The notes under the pieces are model-generated. The model did no database searches and was not told the origin of the DNA. It saw only the letters and a list, made by a program, of their open reading frames with translations. Below are positions 1 to 10,346 of a stretch of DNA of 52,124 nucleotides, piece after piece. Made by a program: the position numbers and the translations under genes. Source of the DNA: Solimonas sp047605265 (lineage in GTDB: Bacteria; Pseudomonadota; Gammaproteobacteria; Nevskiales; Nevskiaceae); assembly GCA_047605265.1 (NCBI GenBank), contig JASGFY010000016.1:1-52124 (forward strand), read 5' to 3'. Position 1 is the first letter of the stretch, and every line of letters starts with the position of its first letter.

Positions 1-416
1 CCGAGCGAGGCCATCAGCTTGTCGGCGATGTCGCGCGCGCCCGGATGGTTGTGGTCGTCCTTTTCCGGCTTCACGCAGCCGAGCACCGAGACGCCGGTGC
101 GCATGACGTCCATCGGGTGCGACGACGGCGGCAGCTGTTCGAGCGCCGTTTTCACGGCGGCCGGCAGGCCGCGCAGCGACTTCAGCTTGGCCTTGTACGC
201 GGCCAGCTCGGCGATCGTCGGCAGCTTGCCGTGCACCAGCAGGTGCGCGATTTCCTCGAACTCGCACTGCGCGGCGACATCGAGAATGTCGTAGCCGCGA
301 TAGTGCAGATCGTTGCCGGAGCGGCCGACCGTGCACAGCGCGGTGTTGCCGGCGGCGGTGCCGGACAGCGCGACGGACTTCTTCGGCTTGAACGTCGGGG
401 CGGTGGTTTCGCTCAT
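1..416 (-). CDS. prpC: 2-methylcitrate synthase, N-terminal part (cut by window edge)
   Basis: The visible 138 residues are the N-terminal part of a citrate-synthase-family protein of the PrpC type; the C-terminal two thirds, with most of the active site, lie outside the window. PrpC condenses propionyl-CoA with oxaloacetate to 2-methylcitrate in the cytoplasm. Recognisable segments are YRGYDI near residue 43 and VSVLGC near residue 108. The ATG at 414-416 is preceded by AAGGAGA at good spacing. It lies 36 bases downstream of prpB on the same strand, so the two are probably co-transcribed from the sigma-54 promoter upstream of prpB. The partner gene supports PrpC over an ordinary citrate synthase. 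Confidence 0.9.
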   Translation of the reverse strand, partial: MSETTAPTFKPKKSVALSGTAAGNTALCTVGRSGNDLHYRGYDILDVAAQCEFEEIAHLLVHGKLPTIAELAAYKAKLKSLRGLPAAVKTALEQLPPSSHPMDVMRTGVSVLGCVKPEKDDHNHPGARDIADKLMASL

Positions 417-452
417 CTGGATGTTCTCCTTGAATGCTGGGCGGGCGCTGAC

Positions 453-1355
453 TTACTTCTTCTTCGACGCGAAGAGCGCGTCGAGCTTGTTCTCGAAGGC
501 GTGGTAGCCGATGCGGTCGTACAGCTCGGCGCGCGTCTGCATCAGATCGAGCACGCCCTTCTGATGGCCGTTCTGGCGGATCGCGGTGTAGACGGCCTCG
601 GCGGCCTTGTTGGCGGCGCGGAACGCGCTCAGCGGATAGAGCTGGATGCCGACGCCGACCGAGGCCAGTTCCTCGCGCGTGAACAGCGGCGTGGCGCCGA
701 ACTCGGTGATGTTGGCGAGCACCGGCACCTTCAGCGCGTCGACGAACTTCTTGTACGTCGGCAGATCGTAGGCGGCCTCGGCGAAGATCGCGTCGGCGCC
801 GGCTTCCACGTACTTCAGCGAACGCTCGATGGCGGCATCGACGCCCTCGTTCTGGATGGCGTCGGTGCGCGCGATCAGGAAGAAATCCGGATCGGTCTTC
901 GCGTCGGCGGCGGCCTTCACGCGGTCGGCGCCTTCCTCGACGCCGACGATCTCCTTGCCCGGACGGTGGCCGCAGCGCTTGGCGCCGACCTGGTCCTCGA
1001 TGTGCGCGGCGGCGGCGCCGGCCTTGATCAGGCTCTTGATCGTGCGCTCGATGTTGAACGCGCTGGGCCCGAAGCCAGTGTCGATGTCGACGAGCAGCGG
1101 AAGGTCACAGACGTCGGTGATGCGGCGCACGTCGACCAGCACGTCGTCGAGCGTGTTGATGCCGAGGTCCGGCAGACCGAGCGAGCCGGCGGCGACGCCG
1201 CCGCCCGACAGATAGATAGCCTTGTAGCCGGCGCGCTTGGCGAGCAGGGCATGGTTGGCGTTGATCGCGCCGATCACCTGCAAAGGCTTTTCGGCGGCAA
1301 GGGCGGTGCGAAACCTGGTTCCAGCGGAAGCGGGGGCACCGGCGGAAGACGTCAT
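453..1355 (-). CDS. prpB: Methylisocitrate lyase
   Basis: A 300-residue cytoplasmic lyase of the isocitrate lyase/PEP mutase superfamily that splits 2-methylisocitrate into pyruvate and succinate, the last step of the methylcitrate cycle. Visible motifs are the substrate-loop region YLSGGGVAAGS, the Mg-binding DIDTGFG, and the family signature with the catalytic cysteine, KRCGHRPGKE. The length fits the family. An open frame continues upstream, but the ATG at 1353-1355 has a GAGGAG ribosome site and gives the normal PrpB N terminus. It is followed closely by prpC and is divergent from prpR. A -24/-12 promoter lies about 65 bases upstream of the start. Confidence 0.96.
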   Translation of the reverse strand: MTSSAGAPASAGTRFRTALAAEKPLQVIGAINANHALLAKRAGYKAIYLSGGGVAAGSLGLPDLGINTLDDVLVDVRRITDVCDLPLLVDIDTGFGPSAFNIERTIKSLIKAGAAAAHIEDQVGAKRCGHRPGKEIVGVEEGADRVKAAADAKTDPDFFLIARTDAIQNEGVDAAIERSLKYVEAGADAIFAEAAYDLPTYKKFVDALKVPVLANITEFGATPLFTREELASVGVGIQLYPLSAFRAANKAAEAVYTAIRQNGHQKGVLDLMQTRAELYDRIGYHAFENKLDALFASKKK

Positions 1356-1420
1356 GAGTGGCTCCTCGTTGGGCGGAACGGCCGCGACGCGGGTTCCGCG
1401 ATGGGACAGGCGCCTTTCGC

Positions 1421-1440
1421 AGACAAGGGTCGTGCCAACC
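1421..1440 (-). promoter_or_regulatory. Sigma-54 (-24/-12) promoter of prpBC
   Basis: Read on the minus strand, the site is TTGGCACG-N4-TTGT. The GG and GT dinucleotides are separated by exactly ten bases, as in sigma-54 promoters (consensus TGGCACG-N4-TTGC). The predicted start of transcription is near 1410, giving a leader of about 55 bases before prpB. The divergent neighbour is a sigma-54 activator, which fits. Confidence 0.85.
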
Positions 1441-1557
1441 GGCATGCCGGCCTCGTGCCGGCGGGCCATATCGACAATAGATTGATTCCAATCATGAAAT
1501 ATTTGAGTTTCCCGAGGACGAGGCGGCTCTTTCACCTTCGCATGGCGCAGGCTAAAC

Positions 1558-1591
1558 GTTTCATGAAACACATGAAACAAAAAATGAAACA
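1558..1591. promoter_or_regulatory. ATGAAACA repeat array, candidate PrpR binding site
   Basis: ATGAAACA occurs three times, at 1563-1570, 1572-1579 and 1584-1591. The first copy is half of a perfect 12-base palindrome, GTTTCATGAAAC, at 1558-1569. A related ATGAAAT lies at 1494-1500. The array is 130-180 bases upstream of the predicted prpB transcription start, a usual distance for an enhancer-type activator site. It also ends 11 bases before the prpR start codon, so it could serve autoregulation. The assignment to PrpR is inferred from position and symmetry. Confidence 0.6.
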
Positions 1592-1602
1592 TAATCTGCA
1601 AC

Positions 1603-3204
<1,602 letters not shown>

Positions 3205-3223
3205 AGCCTGGCGATACGCGAAC

Positions 3224-3264
3224 TCCCTCTCTCCTCGAACGAGGGGAGAGGCTGGGGCGAGGGG
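3224..3264 (+). repeat. REP-like palindromic repeat, copy A
   Basis: A pyrimidine-rich arm (CCCTCTCTCCTC) faces its purine-rich complement (GAGGGGAGAG), followed by GCTGGGGCGAGGGG. It resembles the short extragenic palindromes containing GGGAGAGG-type tails that are common in GC-rich proteobacterial genomes. An inverted relative lies 30 bases downstream. The location between prpR and the convergent fabH is typical. Confidence 0.6.
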
Positions 3265-3293
3265 TTGCCGGATCGAGCGGCGCGGCAAGCGGA

Positions 3294-3344
3294 CCCTCCC
3301 TCACCCTACCTTCTCCCCTCATCGCCGCGCGATGGGGGAGAGGG
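3294..3344 (-). repeat. REP-like palindromic repeat, copy B (inverted)
   Basis: The inverted counterpart of copy A. It begins with CCCTCCCTCACCCTACC and continues into a hairpin formed by TTCTCCCCTCATCG and CGATGGGGGAGAGG. The two copies form a head-to-head pair in the gap between the convergent genes prpR and fabH and could also act as a transcription barrier. Confidence 0.6.
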
Positions 3345-3363
3345 AGCAGCCCGTGACCCGCGC

Positions 3364-4323
3364 TCAGAACACCAGCAGCGCGGAGCCCCAGGTCATGCCG
3401 CCGCCGACCGCTTCGAGCAGCACTTTGTGCCCCGGCCGGATGCGCCCGTCACGCACGGCCGTATCGAGCGCCAGTGGCACCGACGCGGCCGAGGTGTTGC
3501 CCTGGCGCTCGACGGTCGTGACGATGCGCTCGCGCGGCAGGCCGAGCTTGTCGGCGGTCGCCTGGATGATGCGGATGTTGGCCTGGTGCGGAACGAGCCA
3601 GTCGATGTCGGCGCCGCTCATGTTGTTGGCGGCCAGCGTCTCGCGGCAGACCTCGTCGAGCACGCGCACGGCGAACTTGAACACCGCGCCGCCGTCCATG
3701 TGCACGAACGCGCGGCCCATGATCTCGCCGTTGTGCACGGCGCCGTCGACGTTGAGGATGCCGCTCTGGCTGCCATCGGCGTGCAGATGCGTCGACAGGA
3801 TGCCCGGCGTCTCACTGGGCTTGAGCACGACGGCGCCGGCGCCGTCGCCGAACAGCACGCAGGTGCGGCGGTCGCTCCAGTCGAGCAGGCGCGAGAACAC
3901 CTCGGCGCCGACCACCAGCGCGCACTTGCTCTGTCCGCCGGCGACGAACTTGTCGGCGACGGCGAGCGCGTAGACGAAGCCGGTGCAGACGGCCTGCACG
4001 TCGAAGGCCGCGCAACCCTTAACGCCGAGCTTGTGCTGCAGCAACGCGGCGGTCGACGGGAACATCATGTCCGGCGTGGTCGTGGCGATCACGATCAGGT
4101 CGAGATCCTTCGCCTCGACGCCGGCCGCTTCCATGGCGCGGCGCGCGGCATGCAGCGCGAGATCGGAGGTCTTCTCGTCCGGCGCCGCGACATGGCGGCT
4201 GCGGATGCCGGTGCGCGAGAAGATCCACTCGTCGCTGGTGTCGATCCGCCCTTCGAGTTCCCGATTGCTCAGGGCCTGGGCAGGCAGATAGCTGCCGGTG
4301 CCGACGATACGGGAATAAGCCAT
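3364..4323 (-). CDS. fabH: 3-oxoacyl-ACP synthase III (KAS III)
   Basis: A 319-residue condensing enzyme that starts fatty acid synthesis by joining acetyl-CoA and malonyl-ACP in the cytoplasm. The catalytic triad is visible as Cys113 (in AVCTGF), His246 (in PHQAN) and Asn276 (in QGNTSAAS); the C-terminal GGGMTWGSAL is also typical. The start at 4321-4323 has a GAGAAGG ribosome site; an in-frame upstream ATG would add 18 residues unlike the family. The gene stands alone, away from plsX, fabD and acpP, so it may be a second KAS III copy or a related acyl-CoA-primed enzyme. Confidence 0.92.
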   Translation of the reverse strand: MAYSRIVGTGSYLPAQALSNRELEGRIDTSDEWIFSRTGIRSRHVAAPDEKTSDLALHAARRAMEAAGVEAKDLDLIVIATTTPDMMFPSTAALLQHKLGVKGCAAFDVQAVCTGFVYALAVADKFVAGGQSKCALVVGAEVFSRLLDWSDRRTCVLFGDGAGAVVLKPSETPGILSTHLHADGSQSGILNVDGAVHNGEIMGRAFVHMDGGAVFKFAVRVLDEVCRETLAANNMSGADIDWLVPHQANIRIIQATADKLGLPRERIVTTVERQGNTSAASVPLALDTAVRDGRIRPGHKVLLEAVGGGMTWGSALLVF

Positions 4324-4403
4324 TGCCTTCTCGCTGGGGACGTGACGGGCGGCCGTGCGTTGCGGCCGGGGCGTCATCTTAGCGCGGCGCGGCGGCCAAG
4401 CGA

Positions 4404-4431
4404 AAAACCCCGCGGCACGCCACGGGGTTTT
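4404..4431 (-). terminator. Rho-independent terminator behind the RND efflux operon
   Basis: Arms AAAACCCCG and CGGGGTTTT (nine pairs) flank a ten-base loop. On the minus strand the stem is followed by a run of five T. It lies between the end of the efflux pump gene and the start of fabH, separating the two units. Confidence 0.85.
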
Positions 4432-4463
4432 CTTCCGTGCCGCCGGTTCGGCGCCTCGTGCGG

Positions 4464-7400
4464 CTACGGCACGCCGGCCGCCGGCCGGATCTCATCGACG
4501 TCCTCGTCGGACGCGCTCTCGGCCTGACGATGGTCGGCCGCCAGCCACAGATACATCGCCGGCACGACGAACAGCGTGAACAGCGTGCCGATCGAGATGC
4601 CGGTGAAGATGACGAGGCCCATGTGATTGCGGCCGACCGCGCCGGCGCCGGTGGCGATGACCAGCGGCACGACCGACAGCACCATCGCCGCCGTCGTCAT
4701 CAGGATCGGGCGCAGGCGGATGCCGGCGCCGGCGACGATGGCGTCCCACTTCGAGCGCCCGGCCTTCTGCTCGTCGTTGGCGAACTGCACGATGAGGATG
4801 CCATGCTTGGCGATCAGGCCGATCAGCGTGACGAGGCCGACTTCGGTGTAGATGTTCAGCGTCGCCTTCTTCACGCCGAGGAAGATGAAGACCATCGCGC
4901 CGAAGATCGCCATCGGCACCGACATCATGACGATCAGCGGATCGCGGAAGCTGCCGAACTGCGCGGCGAGCGCGAGGAAGATGATGATCACCGCGAACGC
5001 GAAGGTCAGCGCGAACGCGCTCGACTCCTGCATGAACTGACGCGACTGGCCGGAGTAGTCGACCGAGTAGCCGGCCGGCGCCAGGTCGCGGGTCAGGCCG
5101 CGCAGGTATTCGAGCGCCTCGCCGAGCGACACGCTGGGCACGGCCGAGAAGGTCGCCGAATTCAGCTGCTGGAAGTGGCTGATGCGCGTCGGGATCGCCT
5201 CGGTCTTCAGCGAGATCACGGTCGAGGCCGGCACCATCGCGCCGCTGGCGGCGCGGATGTAGTAATCCTTCAGCTGCTCCGGATTGATGCGGTCGTACTG
5301 CTCGACCTGCGGAATCACCTTGTACGAGCGGCCCGAGATGCTGAAGTAGTTGACGTAGCCGCCGCCGAGCAGGCCGCCGAGCGAGGTGCCGATGTCCTGC
5401 ATCGTCAGGCCGAGCGACGCCACCTTGTTGCGATCGACGGTCGCGGTGACCTGCGGTTTGTTGACCTTGAGATCGGTATCGATGAAATAGAACTTGCCGC
5501 TGGCCTGCGCCGCGTCGAGGATGCGCCGCGCCACCTCGTCGAGATTGGTGAATGGTTCGGTCGTGCCGAGCACGAAGCCCACGGACGTGTTCACGCCGCC
5601 GCTGCCGGTCGGCAGCGGCGGCGGCAACGAGGCGTACACGGCAGCGCCGGCCACCTTGTCGACCTCGGACTGCACGGCGAGCTTCAGCTTGTCGGCGCCG
5701 AGCTTGCGCTGATCCCAAGGCTTGAGGATGACGCCGGTCAGCGTCGTGTTGAGGCCGTTGAAGCCGGTCAGCTGGAACATCTGCTGATGCTCGGGATGCG
5801 CGGCGACGATGTCGTAGATCTGCTTGCGATAGCGCAGCATCTGCTGGACGCCGATGTTCGGCTCGCTGTAGCCGTAGACGATCATGAAACTCTGGTCCTC
5901 GTCCGGCGCCAGTTCCTGCTGCGTGAATTTGATCATCACGAAGATCAGCGCGATGACGATGAAGCCGAACGTCACGACGACGACCCAGTTGCGCAGCGCC
6001 ACCGTCAGGAAGCGCTCGTAGACGGCGCGCGCCCACTCGAAGTTGCGGTCGATCCGCTGGACCAGCCGGCTCTCCTGGTGCTCGGCGCGCAGGAAGCGCG
6101 CCGCGAGCATCGGCGACAGCGTCAACGCGACGACGGCCGACACGGCGACCGCGCCGGCCAGCGTGAACGCGAACTCCGAGAACAGCGAGCCGGTGAGCCC
6201 GCCCTGGAAGCCGATCGGCACGTAGACGGCGATCAGCACGACGGAGATGGCGATGATCGGCCCGGCCAGCTCGCGCGCGCCGATCAGCGCCGCCTGGATC
6301 GGCGTCCTGCCTTCCTTCAGGTGCCGGTCGACGTTCTCGACGACGATGATGGCGTCGTCGACGACCAGGCCGATCGCCAGCACCAGCGCCAGCAGCGTCA
6401 GCAGATTGATCGAGTAGCCGAGCACCAGCATGATGAAGAACGCGCCGATCAGCGACAGCGGAATCGCCAGCGCCGGAATCAGCACCGAACGCGGCGCGCC
6501 GAGGAACAGGAAGATGACGATGGTGACGATCACCAGCGCCTCGATCAGCGTCTTCTCGACTTCGAGGATGGCGTTGTTGATGTAATCGGTCGCGTCGTAG
6601 TTGATGCGCGAGTAGATGCCGTCCGGCAGCTGCCGCTGGATCTCCGGAAACGCTTCGCGCACGTCCCTGATGACCGACAGCACGTTGGCGTTCGGCGCGA
6701 CGCGGATGCCGATGAAGACCGCCGGCTTGTCGTCGATGCGCGCGTCGAGATCGTACTGTTCGGCGCCGAGCATGACGTTGGCGACGTCCTGCAGGCGCAC
6801 GACGGAGATGCCCTTCTGCTTGACGATCAGGTTCCTGAATTCGTCGACCGTGTGCAGGTCGGTGCCGGCCGTGATGTCGACGGTGACGACCTGGCCCTTG
6901 GTGCTGCCGAGCGCGGAGATGTAGTTGTTGGCCGCCATCGCCGTGTAGACGTCCTGCGCGGTCAGGCCGTGCGCCGCCAGCCGCTGCGGATCGAGCCAGG
7001 CACGCAGTGCGAACTGCCGCTCGCCGACGATCTCGGCGAGCTGCACGCCGGGAATCGTCTGCAGCTTCGGCTTGACGATGCGCAGCAGATAGTCGGTGAT
7101 CTTGTTCGCCGGCAGCGTGTCGCTGTAGAAGCTGATGTACATCGAATCGGTGGTCTCGCCGGTCGATACCGTGATCGTCGGCTGCTGCGACTGCGGCGGC
7201 AGCTGGTTGACCACCGAATTGACCTTGGCGTTGATCTCGGCGAGGGCGCGATTCGAGTCGTAGTTCAGCTTCAGGTTCGCCGCGATCGTGCTGGTGCCCG
7301 CCAGGCTCGTCGAGCTCATGTAGTCGATGCCCTGCGCCTGCGCGATCGCCGCCTCCAGCGGAGTGGTGATGAAGCCGGCGATGACGTCGGCGTTGGCGCC

Positions 7401-7556
7401 GTAGTACTGCGTCGTAACGTTGATCGTCGCCAGCTCGGACTGCGGAAACTCGCGCACCGTCAACTGCGCCAGCGCGCGCAGGCCGAGCACGAGGATCAGC
7501 AGGGAGACCACGGCCGCGAGAACCGGGTTGCGGATGAAGAGATCGGTGAATTTCAT
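4464..7556 (-). CDS. RND multidrug efflux transporter, inner membrane pump (HAE-1 family, MexI-like)
   Basis: A 1030-residue proton-driven exporter of the resistance-nodulation-division family. It starts with the typical MKFTDLFIRNPVLA segment and TM1, has two large periplasmic loops, and shows the proton-relay Asp pair in TM4 (AIGLVVDDAIIVVENV). The second half repeats the fold and ends with TM helices near VPLVIATGAGA. Length is normal for the HAE-1 group. It follows the fusion-protein gene by 19 bases in an operon with an outer membrane channel and a TetR regulator, so a complete tripartite pump is encoded. Overall it looks closest to MexI/VexH-type pumps. Substrates cannot be told from sequence. 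Confidence 0.95.
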   Translation of the reverse strand: MKFTDLFIRNPVLAAVVSLLILVLGLRALAQLTVREFPQSELATINVTTQYYGANADVIAGFITTPLEAAIAQAQGIDYMSSTSLAGTSTIAANLKLNYDSNRALAEINAKVNSVVNQLPPQSQQPTITVSTGETTDSMYISFYSDTLPANKITDYLLRIVKPKLQTIPGVQLAEIVGERQFALRAWLDPQRLAAHGLTAQDVYTAMAANNYISALGSTKGQVVTVDITAGTDLHTVDEFRNLIVKQKGISVVRLQDVANVMLGAEQYDLDARIDDKPAVFIGIRVAPNANVLSVIRDVREAFPEIQRQLPDGIYSRINYDATDYINNAILEVEKTLIEALVIVTIVIFLFLGAPRSVLIPALAIPLSLIGAFFIMLVLGYSINLLTLLALVLAIGLVVDDAIIVVENVDRHLKEGRTPIQAALIGARELAGPIIAISVVLIAVYVPIGFQGGLTGSLFSEFAFTLAGAVAVSAVVALTLSPMLAARFLRAEHQESRLVQRIDRNFEWARAVYERFLTVALRNWVVVVTFGFIVIALIFVMIKFTQQELAPDEDQSFMIVYGYSEPNIGVQQMLRYRKQIYDIVAAHPEHQQMFQLTGFNGLNTTLTGVILKPWDQRKLGADKLKLAVQSEVDKVAGAAVYASLPPPLPTGSGGVNTSVGFVLGTTEPFTNLDEVARRILDAAQASGKFYFIDTDLKVNKPQVTATVDRNKVASLGLTMQDIGTSLGGLLGGGYVNYFSISGRSYKVIPQVEQYDRINPEQLKDYYIRAASGAMVPASTVISLKTEAIPTRISHFQQLNSATFSAVPSVSLGEALEYLRGLTRDLAPAGYSVDYSGQSRQFMQESSAFALTFAFAVIIIFLALAAQFGSFRDPLIVMMSVPMAIFGAMVFIFLGVKKATLNIYTEVGLVTLIGLIAKHGILIVQFANDEQKAGRSKWDAIVAGAGIRLRPILMTTAAMVLSVVPLVIATGAGAVGRNHMGLVIFTGISIGTLFTLFVVPAMYLWLAADHRQAESASDEDVDEIRPAAGVP

Positions 7557-7575
7557 GAGAGGCTCCGGGTCCGTC

Positions 7576-8790
7576 TCACTCTTCGGTCGGGCGCGGATCG
7601 ATGTCGTTCTGCGGCTGCACCGTGTTGTCGATGTTCACCGGCGTGCCGCTCTTGAGCTTCAGCTGGCCGCTGGTGACGACTTCGTCGCCGGCTTTCAGGC
7701 CCTTGAGGATCGCGATCTGGTCGCCGCGCGTCGGGCCGACGGTGACGAAGATCTGCTTGGCGACCTGCGCGTCGCCCGGCAGCTCCGGTTCGCCACTCGC
7801 GCCGCTCCTGCCGTCCTGGGTCTGCGCGGTGAGGCCCTGCATCTGCTTGTGCTTCTCCTCCTGCTCGGCCTTCAGCCTGGCCGCCGTGGTGATGACGAAC
7901 ACCGTCTCGCCGTACGGATTGAAGGCGATCGCCGCCTGCGGCAACGTGATGTACGACTGCGGCTGTCCGACTTCGATCGTCACGCTGGCGTACATGCCCG
8001 GCAGCAGCTGACGCTTCGGATTCTTCACGGTCGCGCGCACCTGCACGTTGCGCGTGTCGGCGTCAACCTTCGGGTCGATCGCCGAGATCTCGCCCTTGAA
8101 TTCGAGATCGGGCCAGGCGTCGCTGCGCGCGCTGACCGTCTGGCCGACGGCGATCTGCGCCAGCGCCTGCTGCGGCAGCGTGAAGTCGATGTAGATCGGA
8201 TCGAGCTGCTGCAGCGTGACGATCTTGGTGCCGGCCGCGATGTACTGGCCCGGATCGACCGCGCGGATGCCGAGCTGGCCGGCGAACGGCGCGCGGATCG
8301 CCTTCTTGTCGACCAGCGCCTGCTGCTCGGCGACCTGCGCCCTGGCCGTCTTCAGGTTCGCGGCGCTGGTGTCGTACGTCGTCCGGCTGATCGCCTGCGC
8401 GTCGAGCTGCGCCTTGTCGCGATCGGCGATGGTCTGCGCGAGGTCGGCGCTGGCCTTCAGCGCGTCCAGCTTGGCGACGTCGTCGGCATTGCGCAACTGC
8501 GCGAGCAGCGCGCCGGCCTTGACCTCGTCACCCGACTGGAAACGGATCTCGTCGATGACGCCGGCGACTTCGTTCGCCAGATCGGCGCCGCGCACCGCGT
8601 GCAGGCTGCCGATCGCCGACAGCGTCGGCCGCCACTGCTGCTCCGCGGCCTTGGTCGTCGAGATCGTCTGCTTCGGCACGCCCTTGGCCTTGAAGCCCTG
8701 GATCATCTGATAAACGCCGAATGCTTTGATGCCGCCGATGACGACGACCAGCGCGATGACGATGAGCGCGAGGATGCCCCAGCGTTTCAT
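7576..8790 (-). CDS. RND efflux periplasmic adaptor (membrane fusion protein)
   Basis: A 404-residue HlyD/AcrA-type adaptor linking the inner membrane pump to the outer membrane channel. Residues 4-25 form one hydrophobic anchor rather than a lipobox. Then come a lipoyl half-motif (GVIDEIRFQSGDEVKAG), an alpha-hairpin region (about 90-145), the second lipoyl half (IRAPFAGQLGIRAVDPGQYI) and beta-barrel segments (LLPGMYASVTIE). A region rich in Lys, Glu and Gln (about 305-345) is an insertion not seen in short homologues. The ATG at 8788-8790 is chosen because it has a GGGGA site and begins with the membrane anchor. It sits between the channel and pump genes. Confidence 0.93.
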   Translation of the reverse strand: MKRWGILALIVIALVVVIGGIKAFGVYQMIQGFKAKGVPKQTISTTKAAEQQWRPTLSAIGSLHAVRGADLANEVAGVIDEIRFQSGDEVKAGALLAQLRNADDVAKLDALKASADLAQTIADRDKAQLDAQAISRTTYDTSAANLKTARAQVAEQQALVDKKAIRAPFAGQLGIRAVDPGQYIAAGTKIVTLQQLDPIYIDFTLPQQALAQIAVGQTVSARSDAWPDLEFKGEISAIDPKVDADTRNVQVRATVKNPKRQLLPGMYASVTIEVGQPQSYITLPQAAIAFNPYGETVFVITTAARLKAEQEEKHKQMQGLTAQTQDGRSGASGEPELPGDAQVAKQIFVTVGPTRGDQIAILKGLKAGDEVVTSGQLKLKSGTPVNIDNTVQPQNDIDPRPTEE

Positions 8791-8837
8791 GTGTTTCCCC
8801 AATCTTTTCGTGATGAAGCGAAAATGCCGCCGCGGCC

Positions 8838-10346
8838 TTACGGCGCCGCCGACGCCGTCGTGTTCTGCGCGTCGCGGTTCCACCAGCCGCCGCCGAGCGC
8901 CTGAAACAAGGCCGCCGTGTCGAGATAGCGCGCCGCCTGTGCGTTGATGAAGTTGATGCGCGCTTGCTGGTCCTGCTGCTGCGCGACGAGCACGTTCAGA
9001 TACCCGACGGCGCCGGCCCGGTACGAGCGCTGCACGAGATCGAGATTCTTCTCCGCGCTCTGCAGCGCCGCGTAGCGCGACTGCAGCGCCTGGGCGTCGT
9101 TGTCGATCGCGTGCAAGCTGTCAGCGACGTTGGCGAAGGCCTGCAGCACGGTCTGCTGGTAATCGGCAAAGGCCTCGTCGTAGGCCGCGACCGCCGCGCG
9201 CTTGCGGGCCCGCAGCTCGCCACCGTGGAAAATCGGCGCGCTCAGGCCGGCGGCGAGCGTCCAGACCTCGCTCGCCGACTTGAACAGATCGGCGTCGCGC
9301 GCCGCCGCCGAACCGTAGCTGCCGCTGATCGTCAGGCTCGGAAACAGGTTCGCCGTCGCCACGCCGACGTTCGCCGATGCCGCGTGCAGCTGCGCTTCGG
9401 CGGCGCGGACGTCGGGGCGCTGCCGCGCGAGCTGCGACGGCAGCGACAGCGGCACGTCCTGCGGCAGCTTGAGCTGCGCCAGATCGAACGTCGCCGCTTC
9501 CTGCTCGGCCGGCAGGCGGCCGAGATAGACCGCGAGCTGGCTGCGCGTCTGCACGAGCTGCTGGCGCAGCGCCGGAATCGTCGAGCGGATTTCCTCGAGC
9601 TGCGTGCGCGCCGACAGCACGTCGGTCAGCGCGACACCGCCCAGCTCGTACTGCTTCTCGGTGATGCGCTGCTGTTCGTCGAGCGCCTTGATGATGTCTT
9701 CAGTGACCGTGACCTGTGCCTGCAGCGACGCTTCCTGCACGGTCGCGGTGACGACGTTCGAGGCCAGCGTCAGATACGTCGCCTCGAGCTGGAAGCGCTG
9801 GTATTCGGCCTGTGCCGCCTGCGCCTCGACCGAGCGGCGCACGCCGCCGAACAGATCGAGCGTGTACGACACGTCGACCGACGCGCCATATACATCGTAG
9901 AGGTAGTCGCCGCTGGCGCCCGGCGTCACCGTCGCCGCGTTGATCTTCTCCCGCGTGACCGACCCGCTGCCGTCGACGCTGGGATAGTAGCTGCCGGCCG
10001 CAGCCCGGAGATTCTCCTGCGCCTGGCGCAGCGCGGCCTGCGCCGCCGTCACCGAAGGGCTGTGCGCGAATGCCTGCTCGATGCGCCGCCGGATCAGATC
10101 GGAGCCGTAGAGCTGCCACCATTGCGCGGGAATCGCCGCGCCGGGCCGCCAGGTCTGCGCCTCGCCGCCGGCGATGTCGGTGCTGGCGGTCTGCGCCGGC
10201 AGCGCATCGATCGTGTAGCGGTCGGCCTGCGGCGCTTCCGGCGGCTTGAAGTCGGGGCCGACGGCGCATCCGCCCAGCGCCACGAGGGCCGCGGCGGCGG
10301 CGATGCGGCTCGCGGCGAAGCCGGCCTCAGCAACAAGCATATTCAT
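8838..10346 (-). CDS. Outer membrane efflux lipoprotein (NodT/OprM family)
   Basis: A 502-residue outer membrane factor forming the exit duct of the RND system. The N terminus has a lipoprotein signal with lipobox LVALGGC followed by AVGPDFKPP, a hallmark of the NodT family. Two OEP repeats follow, each with long amphipathic coiled segments. The first 20 bases overlap the 3' end of the upstream tetR-family gene, so translation is probably coupled. A second ATG at 10338-10340 is an alternative start. The order regulator-channel-adaptor-pump is unusual, since the channel gene is more often last. Confidence 0.93.
   Translation of the reverse strand: MNMLVAEAGFAASRIAAAAALVALGGCAVGPDFKPPEAPQADRYTIDALPAQTASTDIAGGEAQTWRPGAAIPAQWWQLYGSDLIRRRIEQAFAHSPSVTAAQAALRQAQENLRAAAGSYYPSVDGSGSVTREKINAATVTPGASGDYLYDVYGASVDVSYTLDLFGGVRRSVEAQAAQAEYQRFQLEATYLTLASNVVTATVQEASLQAQVTVTEDIIKALDEQQRITEKQYELGGVALTDVLSARTQLEEIRSTIPALRQQLVQTRSQLAVYLGRLPAEQEAATFDLAQLKLPQDVPLSLPSQLARQRPDVRAAEAQLHAASANVGVATANLFPSLTISGSYGSAAARDADLFKSASEVWTLAAGLSAPIFHGGELRARKRAAVAAYDEAFADYQQTVLQAFANVADSLHAIDNDAQALQSRYAALQSAEKNLDLVQRSYRAGAVGYLNVLVAQQQDQQARINFINAQAARYLDTAALFQALGGGWWNRDAQNTTASAAP

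Noticed and set aside
4437..7655. A 1072-residue open frame on the plus strand opposite the RND pump gene
   Set aside because: Composition is almost only Arg, Asp, His, Glu and Ala, with no domain and no ribosome site. It is the mirror frame of a GC-rich gene, and the minus-strand frame is a clear RND pump.
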